NCBI RefSeq assembly: GCF_001746755.1
Contig: NZ_MCGG01000017.1
Location: forward strand, 109,600 to 173,599
Length of the DNA: 64,000 bases
Direction of reading: 5' to 3'
From: Magnetovibrio blakemorei
GTDB lineage: Bacteria; Pseudomonadota; Alphaproteobacteria; Rhodospirillales; Magnetovibrionaceae
Under the pieces are notes generated by a model, which was given only the letters and a program-made list of their open reading frames with translations, did no database searches and was not told the DNA's origin. This document shows positions 34,010 through 43,630 of this stretch, one piece after another. A program made the position numbers and the translations under genes. The stretch's first letter is position 1, and each line of letters opens with the position of its first letter.

Positions 34010-36385
34010 CTATTTCACGACGGCCGGGACTGGCGAACGACCGGCCTTGACGGGCAAGCCGCCCTTTTCTCCACCCTCTGGGTTTTTAGGGGACTTAGGC
34101 TTCTGAGAGCGGCGGCGCGGGGCTTTGGGAGCAGGTTCGGGGTAATCGAAGGCAATCAGGCCATCTTCGACCTTGATTTGCACGGTACCGCCGTTCATCA
34201 GCGCGCCGAACAACAGCTCTTCGGAAAGCGGCCGCTTGATGTGCTCTTGGATCACGCGGCTGAGCGGACGAGCGCCAAAGTTGCGGTCGTAGCCCTTTTT
34301 GCCCAACCAGGCCCGCGCTTCGTCGGTCAACTCGATGGTGACGTTGCGTTCCGCCAATTGGACTTCCAGTTCCATGATGAACTTGTCCACCACCCGCGCC
34401 ATAACCTCTTGCGACAGGTTGGCGAAGGTGATGATGGAATCCAAGCGGTTGCGAAACTCCGGCGTGAACATGCGCTCAATGGCTTCTTTGTCGTCGCCTT
34501 CGCGCACCGAGCGTTCAAAGCCGATAGCCGCCTTGGCCAAATCCGCCGCGCCCGCGTTGGTGGTCATGATCAGCACCACATTGCGGAAATCAATGCTTTT
34601 GCCGTTGTTGTCGGTGAGCTTGCCGTGATCCATCACCTGCAACAAAATGTTGAACAGATCGGGATGGGCTTTTTCGATTTCGTCCAACAGCAACACACAA
34701 TGGGGTTGTTGATCGACCGCGTCGGTCAACAGACCGCCTTGGTCAAAACCGACGTATCCGGGCGGGGCGCCGATCAAGCGCGAGACCGAGTGGCGTTCCA
34801 TGTATTCCGACATGTCAAAGCGCACCAATTCCACGCCCATGGTCATGGCCAACTGACGCGCGACTTCGGTTTTGCCGACGCCCGTGGGGCCGGAAAAGAG
34901 ATATGAGCCGATGGGCTTATTGGGTTCGCGAAGACCCGCACGGGCCAACTTAATGGACCCCGACAAGGCCGTGATGGCTTTGTCTTGTCCATAAACCATC
35001 GATTTAAGATCGCGCTCTAAGTTCTTGAGAACTTTAGCATCGTCACTGGAAACGCTCTTCGGTGGGATGCGCGCAATTTTCGCCACCACCGCTTCCACGT
35101 CTTTGACCGTGACGTTGCGTTTGCGTTTGTTTTCGGGCAGCAGCATGCGCGATGCCCCCACTTCATCAATCACATCAATGGCCTTATCAGGCAATTTGCG
35201 GTCGTTGATGTAGCGCGACGCCAATTCCACCGCCGAACGCAACGCCGCGTCGGTATAATGAACCTTGTGGTGATCTTCGTAATAGGGTTTGAGACCGCGC
35301 AGAATTTTCACCGTGTCTTCGACGGAAGGCTCTTGCACATCGATCTTTTGGAAGCGCCGCACCAGGGCACGGTCCTTCTCAAAATGGTTGCGATATTCTT
35401 TGTAGGTGGTTGAACCGATGCAGCGCAACGCCCCCGACGCCAGGGAGGGCTTTAAGATGTTGGACGCATCCATAGACCCACCCGAGGTCGCCCCGGCCCC
35501 GATGACAGTGTGAATCTCGTCGATGAACATGATGTTTTCGGGCGCAGCTTCCAATTCCTTGATGACCGCTTTGAGGCGTTCTTCAAAATCGCCGCGATAA
35601 CGCGTTCCAGCCAGCAGAGAGCCCATGTCCAAGGCCCAAATGATGGCGTCGAACAGCACTTCCGGCACGTCTTTTTCAACAATGCGCCGGGCCAATCCTT
35701 CGGCAATGGCGGTTTTGCCGACGCCGGGATCGCCGACATATAGCGGGTTGTTTTTGGTGCGCCGACACAAAACCTGGATGGTGCGCTCAATTTCGGCGGC
35801 GCGCCCAATCAACGGGTCGATTTTACCCTCAGCCGCTTTGACGTTTAAGTTCACACAATAGGTTTGTAGGGCCTCTTGACCCTTTTTCACGACGCCTTCT
35901 TCATCCATATTTTCTTCGGCACCCGTGACCAGACGCTCTTCGGATGCACCGGGGGCTTTGGCGATGCCGTGGCTGATGTAGTTCACGGCGTCCAAACGGG
36001 TCATGTCTTGTTCTTGCAAGAAATAAACGGCGTTTGATTCCCGCTCGGAAAACAGCGCCACCAACACGTTGGCACCCGTCACCTCTTCACGTCCCGAAGA
36101 CTGCACATGGATGATGGCGCGCTGAATAACGCGCTGAAAGCCTGACGTCGGCTTGGGATCTTCCAGGCCGTCCAAAGCCGGCAGAACCAGTTCATTTTCC
36201 AAGAAATTGGTGACGTCGGCATGGAGGACTTCCAAATCCACCTCACACGCGCGAAGCACCGAAATGGCATCGGGATCGTCGGTCAAGGCCAACAAAAGGT
36301 GTTCCAGCGTCGCGAATTCATGGCGGTATTCGCCGGCAATATTGAGCGCGCGGTGCAAAGTCTGCTCTAAGTTTCTCGACAACAT
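34010..36385 (-). CDS. clpA: ATP-dependent Clp protease ATPase subunit ClpA
   Basis: A 791-residue class I Clp ATPase: the N-domain (about 1-140) that docks ClpS, two AAA+ modules with Walker A GDPGVGKTAIAEG and SGPTGVGKTEVARQ, IDEIHTVIGAG and LLDEIEKAHPD Walker B regions. It unfolds proteins and feeds ClpP. ClpA, rather than ClpB or ClpC, is supported by clpS upstream and the absence of the ClpB coiled-coil insert. The C-terminal 50 residues are Lys/Pro-rich. Operon with clpS (54-base gap). Confidence 0.97.
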   Translation of the reverse strand: MLSRNLEQTLHRALNIAGEYRHEFATLEHLLLALTDDPDAISVLRACEVDLEVLHADVTNFLENELVLPALDGLEDPKPTSGFQRVIQRAIIHVQSSGREEVTGANVLVALFSERESNAVYFLQEQDMTRLDAVNYISHGIAKAPGASEERLVTGAEENMDEEGVVKKGQEALQTYCVNLNVKAAEGKIDPLIGRAAEIERTIQVLCRRTKNNPLYVGDPGVGKTAIAEGLARRIVEKDVPEVLFDAIIWALDMGSLLAGTRYRGDFEERLKAVIKELEAAPENIMFIDEIHTVIGAGATSGGSMDASNILKPSLASGALRCIGSTTYKEYRNHFEKDRALVRRFQKIDVQEPSVEDTVKILRGLKPYYEDHHKVHYTDAALRSAVELASRYINDRKLPDKAIDVIDEVGASRMLLPENKRKRNVTVKDVEAVVAKIARIPPKSVSSDDAKVLKNLERDLKSMVYGQDKAITALSGSIKLARAGLREPNKPIGSYLFSGPTGVGKTEVARQLAMTMGVELVRFDMSEYMERHSVSRLIGAPPGYVGFDQGGLLTDAVDQQPHCVLLLDEIEKAHPDLFNILLQVMDHGKLTDNNGKSIDFRNVVLIMTTNAGAADLAKAAIGFERSVREGDDKEAIERMFTPEFRNRLDSIITFANLSQEVMARVVDKFIMELEVQLAERNVTIELTDEARAWLGKKGYDRNFGARPLSRVIQEHIKRPLSEELLFGALMNGGTVQIKVEDGLIAFDYPEPAPKAPRRRSQKPKSPKNPEGGEKGGLPVKAGRSPVPAVVK

Positions 36386-36439
36386 TGGATCAAACTCCCT
36401 TGGCTCCGGTGGCTTTGTTGGCTCGTATTCTTTTTATAT

Positions 36440-36796
36440 TTAGGCATCTTTTTCAATTGTGCACTGTAAAGGATGCTGATTGTGACGCGCCAGGTCCATC
36501 ACTTGGTTGGCTTTGGTCTCCGCCACCTCAAAGGTGAACACACCGCAAATGCCGACCCCCTTTTGATGCACGTGCAACATGATGCGGGTCGCCTCTTCTT
36601 GGCTTTTGCTGAAGATGTGTTCCAAAATGTACACCACGAATTCCATCGGCGTGTAATCGTCGTTCAGCAACAAGACTTTATACATGGACGGTTTTTTGGT
36701 TTTGGCACGGGTTTTCAGGACCACGCCAACGTCGCCATCATCGTTTCGTCCACCGTCGGACCCGCCCCCGGATCCATTTTTATCCGGACCGGCCAT
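36440..36796 (-). CDS. clpS: ClpA adaptor ClpS
   Basis: A 118-residue N-end-rule adaptor. After a 38-residue Gly/Asp-rich flexible arm, the ClpS core has [16 protein letters not shown], the substrate-pocket residues, and [22 protein letters not shown]. It brings proteins with Leu/Phe/Trp/Tyr N-termini to ClpA. The start at 36796 (MAGPDKNG) gives a normal length; a frame open to 36919 would include non-homologous sequence. Works downstream of Aat (20 kb). Confidence 0.95.
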   Translation of the reverse strand: MAGPDKNGSGGGSDGGRNDDGDVGVVLKTRAKTKKPSMYKVLLLNDDYTPMEFVVYILEHIFSKSQEEATRIMLHVHQKGVGICGVFTFEVAETKANQVMDLARHNQHPLQCTIEKDA

Positions 36797-37048
36797 GGTG
36801 AACACCCTGTCATATTGGGGGGCCAGTTGCAGGTCCCATTGCGGGCTAAATGTAAAATTCGTCGTCACGTACTTCAAATCTCCGCCGTTTGTCGTGCATC
36901 GAGCTTCGGGCAGAATCACCCAAGTCTTGTCGATGATAGCGCAAACGAACAGGGCCGTAAATTTGGCCCTGCAACCAAGATATCGTCTGCACCTCTAAGA
37001 CTTGGGGTGCGTCGCCTAAAATCACCAGTCCTGGGCAGAAAAAAAGGC

Positions 37049-37083
37049 AAAAAAAGGCCCGGTGGATAAACCACCGGGCCTTT
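37049..37083 (-). terminator. Rho-independent terminator of the phasin gene
   Basis: GGCCCGGTGG and CCACCGGGCC form a perfect 10-bp stem around ATAAA. On the minus strand it is followed by a T-run (the A-run 37049-37055). It lies 40 bases past the phasin stop. Confidence 0.93.
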
Positions 37084-37122
37084 AGTTTCGCTGCCCATAA
37101 GGGAGTATGGGGAGGTGTGTAA

Positions 37123-37614
37123 TTAGGCAGCGGTCTTGGAAATGATGTCGTTGTACGCGGTGCCGAACTGGCTGGTCAGCGGTGCGCTTACGTCACCGGC
37201 AACCTTCATAGCCGCTTGGCTGATCGAGGTGCTGGTTTCGACGGCAGCTTCAAGGCCGGATTGAGCCAGCTTCATCTGTGCCGAAGAAATTTCTTCCGGG
37301 GTTTTGCAAGACGTCAAGGTCAGTGCAGCGTCGCTGTTGAAGCGAACGGCAGCTTTAGCGGCCTTGAAGAACAAGTCGTTCAGTTCCTGGATACCGGAAA
37401 CATAAGCTTCGCTGGCTTTGACAGCGGCATCGAAGTTTTCGCGACCGGGGAATTCAACGCCTTCAAAAGCTTTCGCGGATTTTGCTTGTTCGGTTCCAGC
37501 TTTGATGGCGGCATCCAGGCCGTCTTTGATCATATCTGCAGTAGCATCGAAGTTGTCAGCAACAGCTTCAATGGCGCTCGTTGCAGAAGCGGTCTTTTTC
37601 TTTGCGGTGGTCAT
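37123..37614 (-). CDS. Phasin family granule-associated protein
   Basis: A 163-residue Ala-rich, helical protein: basic start MTTAKKKTAS, amphipathic helices with FDAAVKASEAYVSGIQELN, and a LTSCKTPEEISSAQMKLAQ segment characteristic of phasin 2. Phasins coat polyhydroxyalkanoate granules and control their number. It is monocistronic, with its own terminator and a TGC-rich inverted repeat upstream. The PHA synthase genes are not in the window. Confidence 0.9.
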   Translation of the reverse strand: MTTAKKKTASATSAIEAVADNFDATADMIKDGLDAAIKAGTEQAKSAKAFEGVEFPGRENFDAAVKASEAYVSGIQELNDLFFKAAKAAVRFNSDAALTLTSCKTPEEISSAQMKLAQSGLEAAVETSTSISQAAMKVAGDVSAPLTSQFGTAYNDIISKTAA

Positions 37615-37736
37615 TTCTCATCACTCCTAAAAAAGTATTGGGGTTTCAATCGCAGGGCTTCTACCCAAAGCCCATTTTGCGACATCGTGACCCCCGGCTT
37701 GCTCCATGAGGCCCTTTGCATATGAATAATCTATGC

Positions 37737-37774
37737 TGCACTGCAACATTAGTCAACTGTTATTTTGCAGTGCA
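37737..37774 (-). promoter_or_regulatory. TGC-rich inverted repeat, PhaR-like operator
   Basis: TGCACTGCAA (37737-37746) and TTGCAGTGCA (37765-37774) are perfect inverted 10-mers, 18 bases apart, 120-160 bases upstream of the phasin start. TGC/GCA-rich sites are the reported targets of the PHA-responsive repressor PhaR upstream of phasin genes in alphaproteobacteria. The rest of the gap 37615-38096 holds the phasin and dacC promoters but no gene I can support. Confidence 0.6.
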
Positions 37775-38096
37775 CCATAAATTCATGTTTCTTCCACATC
37801 AACGTAACATTTCAGCCCTTTTCTCCGACATTCTGGAGGTTACCCACCCATTTATCTTCACCAAATCCCTTGGCCTTAACCTTTTGTTAGAGCGAAGCGG
37901 GAGAGAATCGTTCTAAGCCATTATGAAAAAGGAAGGGGACGATCACCTTTCCCCTTGCGACGTCATCCACTTTCCAGCGATGATGGGCGCTGCAATGATG
38001 GCGATTGCGATGCACCTTGTGCATATGAAGGTTGGGACAAACCCAATCTCATAAAAAAAGCCCGAGTCAGACTGCAGGTAAAAGGGAAGCCGTGTT

Positions 38097-39326
38097 TTGA
38101 GGAGCCACATTCGCAGGACCGCTTTGTTCGCCATCAGCGCCATTGTGCTGCTGGCTTTTACTTTGTGCACCCCTAATCTGGCCTTTGCGAAGTACGCATC
38201 GTTGGTGATTGACGCCAAAACCGGCGAAGTGCTGCACGAAACCAACGCCGACACCCGCAACTACCCCGCCTCTCTGACCAAGATGATGACCTTGTATATG
38301 GTGTTCGAGGCGTTGGAAGATGGTCATCTGCGCATGGATGACCGCATTATGATGACCCGCCACGCCGCCAACCAGCCACCTTCAAAATTGGGCATCCAGG
38401 TCGGCCAATCCATCAGCGTGGAAACCGCCATCCGTGCCTTGGCCATCAAGTCCGCCAATGACGTTGCGTCTGCCGTCTCTGAGCATTTGGCCGGAACGGA
38501 ACGCCAATTTGCCCTGCTGATGACGACCAAAGCCCGCGCGCTGGGCATGAGCAACACCACATTTCGCAATGCATCCGGCTTGCCCCACCGTGGCCAAATG
38601 TCGACCGCACGCGACATGTCAAAACTGGCGCGGGCGCTGTTGATGCACTTTCCCCATCGCTATCATTATTTTTCCGAACCCGATTTTGAATACGCCGGCA
38701 CGACCCATAAGAGCCACAATAAATTGCTCACCAATTATGAGGGCACCGACGGCATCAAAACGGGTTACATACGCGCTTCAGGTTTTAACCTCGTGGCTTC
38801 GGTCAAGCGCGACAACCAGCGTCTGATCGGCGTGGTGTTCGGGGCCAAAAATTCTCAAATCCGCAATCATCACATGGTGAAGCTGCTTGATGAGGGCTGG
38901 GCAAAGATCGACCCCAATGCGACCACCGTCGCCCAAGACATTCCCAAACCAACACCATCGGCCAAAGCAAAAACCACCGGCACCAGTGCTCACGTGGCGT
39001 TTGCCCCGGGGCAACCTGCAAAATCAAAGTCAAAATCAGGGCCATCCAAGACCACCTGGGGCGTACAAATCGGCGCGTACAAGTCCTACGATCCAGCCTA
39101 TGAAATCGCCATGCGCGCCATCAATCTTGCGCCGTCCTATCTGGGCGACGGCGACATCACCGTGGCACCGTTGGAAAAGAAAAACGGGCATGTGCTGTAT
39201 CGTGGTCGGGTCATGAACATCAGCAAAAGCCAAGCCTACAAGGCCTGCAAATACCTCAAAAAAATGAAAATCGGCTGCATGCCGTTAAGCACCTCAGAGC
39301 CGCTTGAAGTCGCATCCCTCAACTGA
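38097..39326 (+). CDS. D-alanyl-D-alanine carboxypeptidase with SPOR domain
   Basis: A 409-residue PBP5-type enzyme. Signal peptide to about residue 31, then the serine peptidase domain with SLTK (59-62, Ser nucleophile), SAND (SxN motif) and KTGYI. A Pro/Lys-rich linker (about 280-325) leads to a C-terminal SPOR domain (about 326-409) that binds denuded peptidoglycan at division sites. It trims the terminal D-Ala of peptidoglycan stem peptides. The start is a TTG with GGGAAG upstream; no ATG is placed before the signal peptide. Confidence 0.93.
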   Translation: MRSHIRRTALFAISAIVLLAFTLCTPNLAFAKYASLVIDAKTGEVLHETNADTRNYPASLTKMMTLYMVFEALEDGHLRMDDRIMMTRHAANQPPSKLGIQVGQSISVETAIRALAIKSANDVASAVSEHLAGTERQFALLMTTKARALGMSNTTFRNASGLPHRGQMSTARDMSKLARALLMHFPHRYHYFSEPDFEYAGTTHKSHNKLLTNYEGTDGIKTGYIRASGFNLVASVKRDNQRLIGVVFGAKNSQIRNHHMVKLLDEGWAKIDPNATTVAQDIPKPTPSAKAKTTGTSAHVAFAPGQPAKSKSKSGPSKTTWGVQIGAYKSYDPAYEIAMRAINLAPSYLGDGDITVAPLEKKNGHVLYRGRVMNISKSQAYKACKYLKKMKIGCMPLSTSEPLEVASLN

Positions 39327-39354
39327 TCCCCAGCCAACGAAATGCCTGCAACGT

Positions 39355-39388
39355 AAAGCCCGCAGCTCATAAAGCGCAGCGGGCTTTG
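39355..39388. terminator. Bidirectional terminator between convergent genes
   Basis: AAAGCCCGC and GCGGGCTTT pair around a 15-base loop, giving a hairpin flanked by A and T runs. It lies between the dacC-type gene and the convergent ugd gene and can act from both sides. Confidence 0.8.
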
Positions 39389-39408
39389 TCGCGTTATACT
39401 TGGGGCCA

Positions 39409-40716
39409 TTAAACTTTGGGACGGCCGATGCAATGGTAATCGAAACCGGCTTCCGCCATTTCGTGGGCTTCATAGATGTTGCGCAAATCGACCAAAATCG
39501 GCGATGAGAGCAAAGATTTCACCCGCGCCCAGTCGAGACTACGAAAGGCGTTCCATTCGGTGATAATCACCAAAACGTCGGCGTTGACCATGGTCGCATA
39601 GGTGTCGTCGCACCACACGACCCCGTCGATCATTTCCTTGGCCTCTTTCATGCCTTCGGGATCAAACGCCTGGACGCGCGCGCCCGCGTTGATCAGAGCG
39701 GGCAGAATATCGAGGCTGGGGGCATCGCGCATGTCGTCGGTATTGGGTTTAAACGTCACGCCTAATACCGCCACAGTCTTGCCCGCGACCGATCCGCCGC
39801 ACGCGTTAATGATGCGCCCGGCCATGGCTTTTTTGCGCTTGTCGTTGATGTCGACGACGGCTTCGATAATGCGCAAAGGTGAGCCGACATCCTGGGCCGT
39901 ATGAACCAAGGCCAGAGTATCTTTGGGAAAGCACGATCCGCCGTAACCGGGGCCTGCGTGCAAGAATTTTTTGCCAATGCGGCCATCCAAACCGATGCCC
40001 TTGGCGACGTGATGCACATCGGCACCAACTTTTTCGCACAAGTCCGCAATTTCATTGATAAACGTGATCTTGGTCGCCAAAAAGGTGTTGGCCGCGTACT
40101 TGATCAATTCCGAAGAGGTGCGCGAGACAAACAAGATCGGCGCCTCAATCAGCGACAGCGGGCGGTACAATTCGCGCATCACGTCTTGGGCACGCGGACT
40201 TTGGGTGCCGATGACCACCCGGTCGGGATGGGTAAAGTCGGCAATGGCGGAGCCTTCGCGGAGAAACTCAGGATTGGAAACCACGTCAAACTCCGCATCG
40301 GGGCGGGCTTCGCGAATGATCCGCTCGACCTCGTCCCCCGTACCCACCGGGACCGTCGATTTGGTTACGATCACGGTGTAGCCGGAAATATTTTCAGCGA
40401 TTTCTTTTGCCGCGGCGTAGACGTAGCTCAAATCCGCATGCCCGTCACCGCGGCGGGTCGGCGTCCCGACAGCGATGAACACCGCATCGGCGGCCTTGAC
40501 CGCTTCGCCCAGATCGGTGGTGAACGTCAGGCGGCCAGCTTTAACGTTGGTGTTGACCAAATCGTCCAAACCCGGCTCAAAAATCGGCATGATGCCATTT
40601 TCTAGCATCTCAATTTTTTTGCTGTCTTTATCGACGCACACCACGCTGACGCCGAATTCAGAAAAACACGCCCCAGAAACCAAGCCGACATAGCCGGTAC
40701 CGATCATCGCTACATG
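39409..40716 (-). CDS. ugd: UDP-glucose 6-dehydrogenase
   Basis: A 435-residue dehydrogenase that oxidises UDP-glucose to UDP-glucuronate with NAD. N-terminal GTGYVGLVSGACF is the Rossmann loop; KSTVPVGTGD, NPEFLREGSA and GPGYGGSCFPKD with the catalytic Cys are present. The start at 40716 (MHVAMIG) is canonical; a longer frame exists. Works with GalU, encoded just upstream on the same strand, to supply sugar nucleotides for polysaccharide. Confidence 0.96.
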   Translation of the reverse strand, partial: HVAMIGTGYVGLVSGACFSEFGVSVVCVDKDSKKIEMLENGIMPIFEPGLDDLVNTNVKAGRLTFTTDLGEAVKAADAVFIAVGTPTRRGDGHADLSYVYAAAKEIAENISGYTVIVTKSTVPVGTGDEVERIIREARPDAEFDVVSNPEFLREGSAIADFTHPDRVVIGTQSPRAQDVMRELYRPLSLIEAPILFVSRTSSELIKYAANTFLATKITFINEIADLCEKVGADVHHVAKGIGLDGRIGKKFLHAGPGYGGSCFPKDTLALVHTAQDVGSPLRIIEAVVDINDKRKKAMAGRIINACGGSVAGKTVAVLGVTFKPNTDDMRDAPSLDILPALINAGARVQAFDPEGMKEAKEMIDGVVWCDDTYATMVNADVLVIITEWNAFRSLDWARVKSLLSSPILVDLRNIYEAHEMAEAGFDYHCIGRPKV

Positions 40717-40836
40717 CATGGGTAATCCCCTAACTCTGCAACAGGGCAAGACGGGCGAATCCCGATGCCTGCACACGCTTGAGGGTTTTTAAGCGATGCC
40801 CCCGGCGCTGGCAAGGGAAACAGGTGAAAACTAGGT

Positions 40837-41709
40837 TTACAGATGGTTCTTCAGGTAAGTCCGAAGTTTGCTTTCATGCTGAGAGCTTTTAAGCCCAAAT
40901 GCCACGTTGGCCTCGACAAAGCCGAACATGGAGCCGCAATCGAAACGCGTACCTTCAAACCGCAAGCCGTGAAAGGGCACCTGACCGATGGTCGCCGAAA
41001 TGGCATCGGTCAACTGGATTTCGCCCCCAGATCCGGTCATTTTTTTGTCCAAATGCTGAAACACCTGGTGGTCGAGAATATATCTGCCAATGATCGACAA
41101 GGTCGACGGGGCTTCTTCAGGTTTCGGTTTTTCCACCAAGCCCTTCGCCGAGACGATAGAGCCATCGTCTGAGCTGACATCCAAAATGCCATATCGGCTG
41201 GTGAGTTCGCGCGCGACGTTTTCAACCGCGACAATATTCCCGCCCAATTTGGCGTGGAGATCGACCATTTGTTTGAGACAGCCCGGTTTCGCCATAATCA
41301 AATCATCGGGCAAAATGACCGCGAACGGGCCACCCTCCAGATATTCCCGCGCGCACCACACCGCATGGCCCAACCCCAATGGTCGGTCTTGATAGCAAAA
41401 TTTGACTTGTTCGGGTGCCAAAGTGGTTTCTTTGACGATTTTCAGTTCCGCCAGCTTGCCGCGTTCGGCCAAGGTGGCTTCCAATTGCGCATTGGTGCTG
41501 AAATGGGCTTGCAGCAGCACCCGATTGGTCGGATTGGTGACGAAGATAAACTCTTCGATTCCGGCCTGTTGGGCTTCTTGAACCGCATACTGGATCAAGG
41601 GCTGGTCGGCGATCGGCAGCATTTCTTTGGGGATAGCCTTGGTGACAGGCAAAAAACGTGTGCCCAACCCGGCCACGGGAAACACCACTTTGGTGATCGC
41701 TGTCGTCAT
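40837..41709 (-). CDS. galU: UTP-glucose-1-phosphate uridylyltransferase
   Basis: A 290-residue GalU: FPVAGLGTRFLPVTKAIPKEMLP nucleotide-binding start, QAGIEEFIFVT, HAVWCAREY, FAVILPDDLI and FDCGSMFGFVEA. It makes UDP-glucose from glucose 1-phosphate and UTP. GGGAG lies before the ATG at 41709. The 120-base gap to ugd shows no terminator, so the two are probably co-transcribed. Confidence 0.96.
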   Translation of the reverse strand: MTTAITKVVFPVAGLGTRFLPVTKAIPKEMLPIADQPLIQYAVQEAQQAGIEEFIFVTNPTNRVLLQAHFSTNAQLEATLAERGKLAELKIVKETTLAPEQVKFCYQDRPLGLGHAVWCAREYLEGGPFAVILPDDLIMAKPGCLKQMVDLHAKLGGNIVAVENVARELTSRYGILDVSSDDGSIVSAKGLVEKPKPEEAPSTLSIIGRYILDHQVFQHLDKKMTGSGGEIQLTDAISATIGQVPFHGLRFEGTRFDCGSMFGFVEANVAFGLKSSQHESKLRTYLKNHL

Positions 41710-41782
41710 GATAACTCCCAATTGTGAGCTTAATTTGTGACACAGCGCCCCAACTTAAGCAACGGACCTTAGGGTCAGGACC

Positions 41783-42835
41783 CTAAACAATAAGCTCTGC
41801 CTGGCGCGCACGCTGGGTTACAGCCCGCGTTAACATCACCTGCAAAGCGATAAACGGCAAAAACACCAACACGCGCTGAGAACCATCAAGATTCACCAAG
41901 ACCAACGCCCCCAGCCCCTGCAGCACACCGATAGCCATATAAACACTGGTGACCCGAGCGTGAGAGGCCCCTAAGCGGTTCATCAACTGATAAAGATGGC
42001 TGCGGTGCGCTTCGGTGATGCGCTCCCCCGCCCGCCAGCGTCGAATAAGGGTATAGGACGTATCCCAAATGTAGTGAAAAAACAGCAACGGCATCACGTA
42101 CAGCGACATCTGAGACTCATCAAAGCACCCCGCCATCACCGCCAACGTCGCCAGGGCAAAGCCCAAAAATTGACTGCCGCTGTCGCCCATGAAAATTTTC
42201 GCCGGCTGCCAGTTCCACAGCAAAAAACCCAAGGAAGCCCAAACGATAAGAGCGCTCACGAGATACAGAACGCTGCTGCCCTGCAAAAACAGTATGGCCC
42301 CGAAAAACCCTGCCGCAACGATAGCCGTGGTTCCCGCAATGCCGTCGATGCCATCCATAAAATTAAACGCATTGGTGAGCCCAACGATCCACACCACCGT
42401 CAGCGGATACGCCACCCAGCCCAAATGCCAAATGCCGATCCCCGGCAAGCTGATATGCTCGACAACAATACCAAAAGCCGCCACCAGGGCTGCGCAAGCG
42501 ATTTGCACCCCCAACCGAGTGCGAAACCCCAATCCCGCCACATCATCTACAATCGACACCGCCGAGATCACGAGCGCCGCCCCGCAAAACGCCCAGAAAT
42601 AGGCTTGCTCAAACACACTATTTTCACTCAACAGCCACAGACCAAGCAAGCCGATGTAAAAGCTGGCGACGATGGCGATACCCCCCGAACGCGGCGTCGG
42701 GTTGGTGTGCGATGAGCGTTCATTGGGCGTATCGATGATGCGCACGCGTTTCATCAACAACCACGTCAAGGCCGCCGATAACGCGCTCAAAGAGGCGCCA
42801 AACACAATCAGGTTCAAAAAGGACAAGCTCGTCAT
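41783..42835 (-). CDS. WecA/MraY-like polyprenyl-phosphate sugar transferase
   Basis: A 350-residue membrane protein with about ten spans. DTPNERSSH and PTPRSGGIAI, NFMDGIDGIAG and KIFMGDSGSQFLGF are the cytoplasmic metal and substrate loops of the WecA/TagO branch, which attach a sugar phosphate to undecaprenyl phosphate to begin polysaccharide synthesis. The ATG at 42835 is used. It lies 73 bases upstream of galU on the same strand, forming a small envelope-sugar cluster. Confidence 0.9.
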   Translation of the reverse strand: MTSLSFLNLIVFGASLSALSAALTWLLMKRVRIIDTPNERSSHTNPTPRSGGIAIVASFYIGLLGLWLLSENSVFEQAYFWAFCGAALVISAVSIVDDVAGLGFRTRLGVQIACAALVAAFGIVVEHISLPGIGIWHLGWVAYPLTVVWIVGLTNAFNFMDGIDGIAGTTAIVAAGFFGAILFLQGSSVLYLVSALIVWASLGFLLWNWQPAKIFMGDSGSQFLGFALATLAVMAGCFDESQMSLYVMPLLFFHYIWDTSYTLIRRWRAGERITEAHRSHLYQLMNRLGASHARVTSVYMAIGVLQGLGALVLVNLDGSQRVLVFLPFIALQVMLTRAVTQRARQAELIV

Positions 42836-42866
42836 AAAGGCTTTGTGCCACAGCACAACACAGTTG

Positions 42867-43628
42867 TCACTTGCCCATCAACACGTCTTTGGCGCGGTTG
42901 ATTTGCTGCGCCAAATAATCGGAACCGCCCTTATCGGGATGGAGATTGCGCATCAAACGACGATGGGCTGTCTTAATCGTGGCCTGATCCGCATCTGGGG
43001 CCAGCCCCAAGACCTTAAAGGCTTCCTCACGGCTCATAGCCCCCCCAGAAGACGGTGAAGATGACTTTTCCTGCCCACCACCACCAGAGTGATGACGCCA
43101 ACTGGGTTCATGGCGATCAAGATAACCTTCCAGGACACGCGCGCTGTCAGGATCACCCTGTGCTTCGGTATACAGTGCCAAAAGCTCACTCAAAGAGAGG
43201 CTTTCCAACGCCCGGCCCGCGAACTGTCCGTCAAGGACACGCCCCGACACATGCCCCGACGCGTGGTCCAAGTGTAAATCGACAAAGCGCGTGCGTACGT
43301 CAGAGCCCTGCCCCGCCCCCGGATTGGCACCGCTGCCCGGTGTCTGCCAGCCCTTGGCCCCACCGCCTAAGCCAAAAATATTGGCGAACGCTTTTGCGGT
43401 GCGCAGACCTGTAAACATGCGCACAAACCACACCCCCATGGCCGGCAATGCCGCCACGGCGGCCCACAGCTTGCCCGTCATGGCCAACCACACTACAACC
43501 AAGACCACCAGGGCAAAGGCCACCCACTTCAGCATTTTCACAAGGCTTTTGGGCGACGCCGTCACATACCAGCGCGACAGCAAGATGAAGGCGATCAAGA
43601 CCGCGACACCAAGAATGAACCAAGACAC
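42867..43628 (-). CDS. Membrane J-domain protein, Pam18/TIM14-like
   Basis: A 253-residue protein: N-terminal membrane spans (about 2-20, 35-50 and 55-70), a Gly-rich region, a helical region (LSELLALYTEAQGDPDSARVLEGYL), and a C-terminal short J domain (about 198-253) with AHRRLMRNLHPDKGGSDYLA and QINRAKDVLMG. The His-Pro-Asp motif is intact, so it can stimulate a DnaK-type ATPase. The J domain ends at the chain end and matches the mitochondrial Pam18/TIM14 arrangement closely. Starts two bases after the VWA gene stop. Confidence 0.87.
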   Translation of the reverse strand: MSWFILGVAVLIAFILLSRWYVTASPKSLVKMLKWVAFALVVLVVVWLAMTGKLWAAVAALPAMGVWFVRMFTGLRTAKAFANIFGLGGGAKGWQTPGSGANPGAGQGSDVRTRFVDLHLDHASGHVSGRVLDGQFAGRALESLSLSELLALYTEAQGDPDSARVLEGYLDRHEPSWRHHSGGGGQEKSSSPSSGGAMSREEAFKVLGLAPDADQATIKTAHRRLMRNLHPDKGGSDYLAQQINRAKDVLMGK

Positions 43629-43630
43629 GT

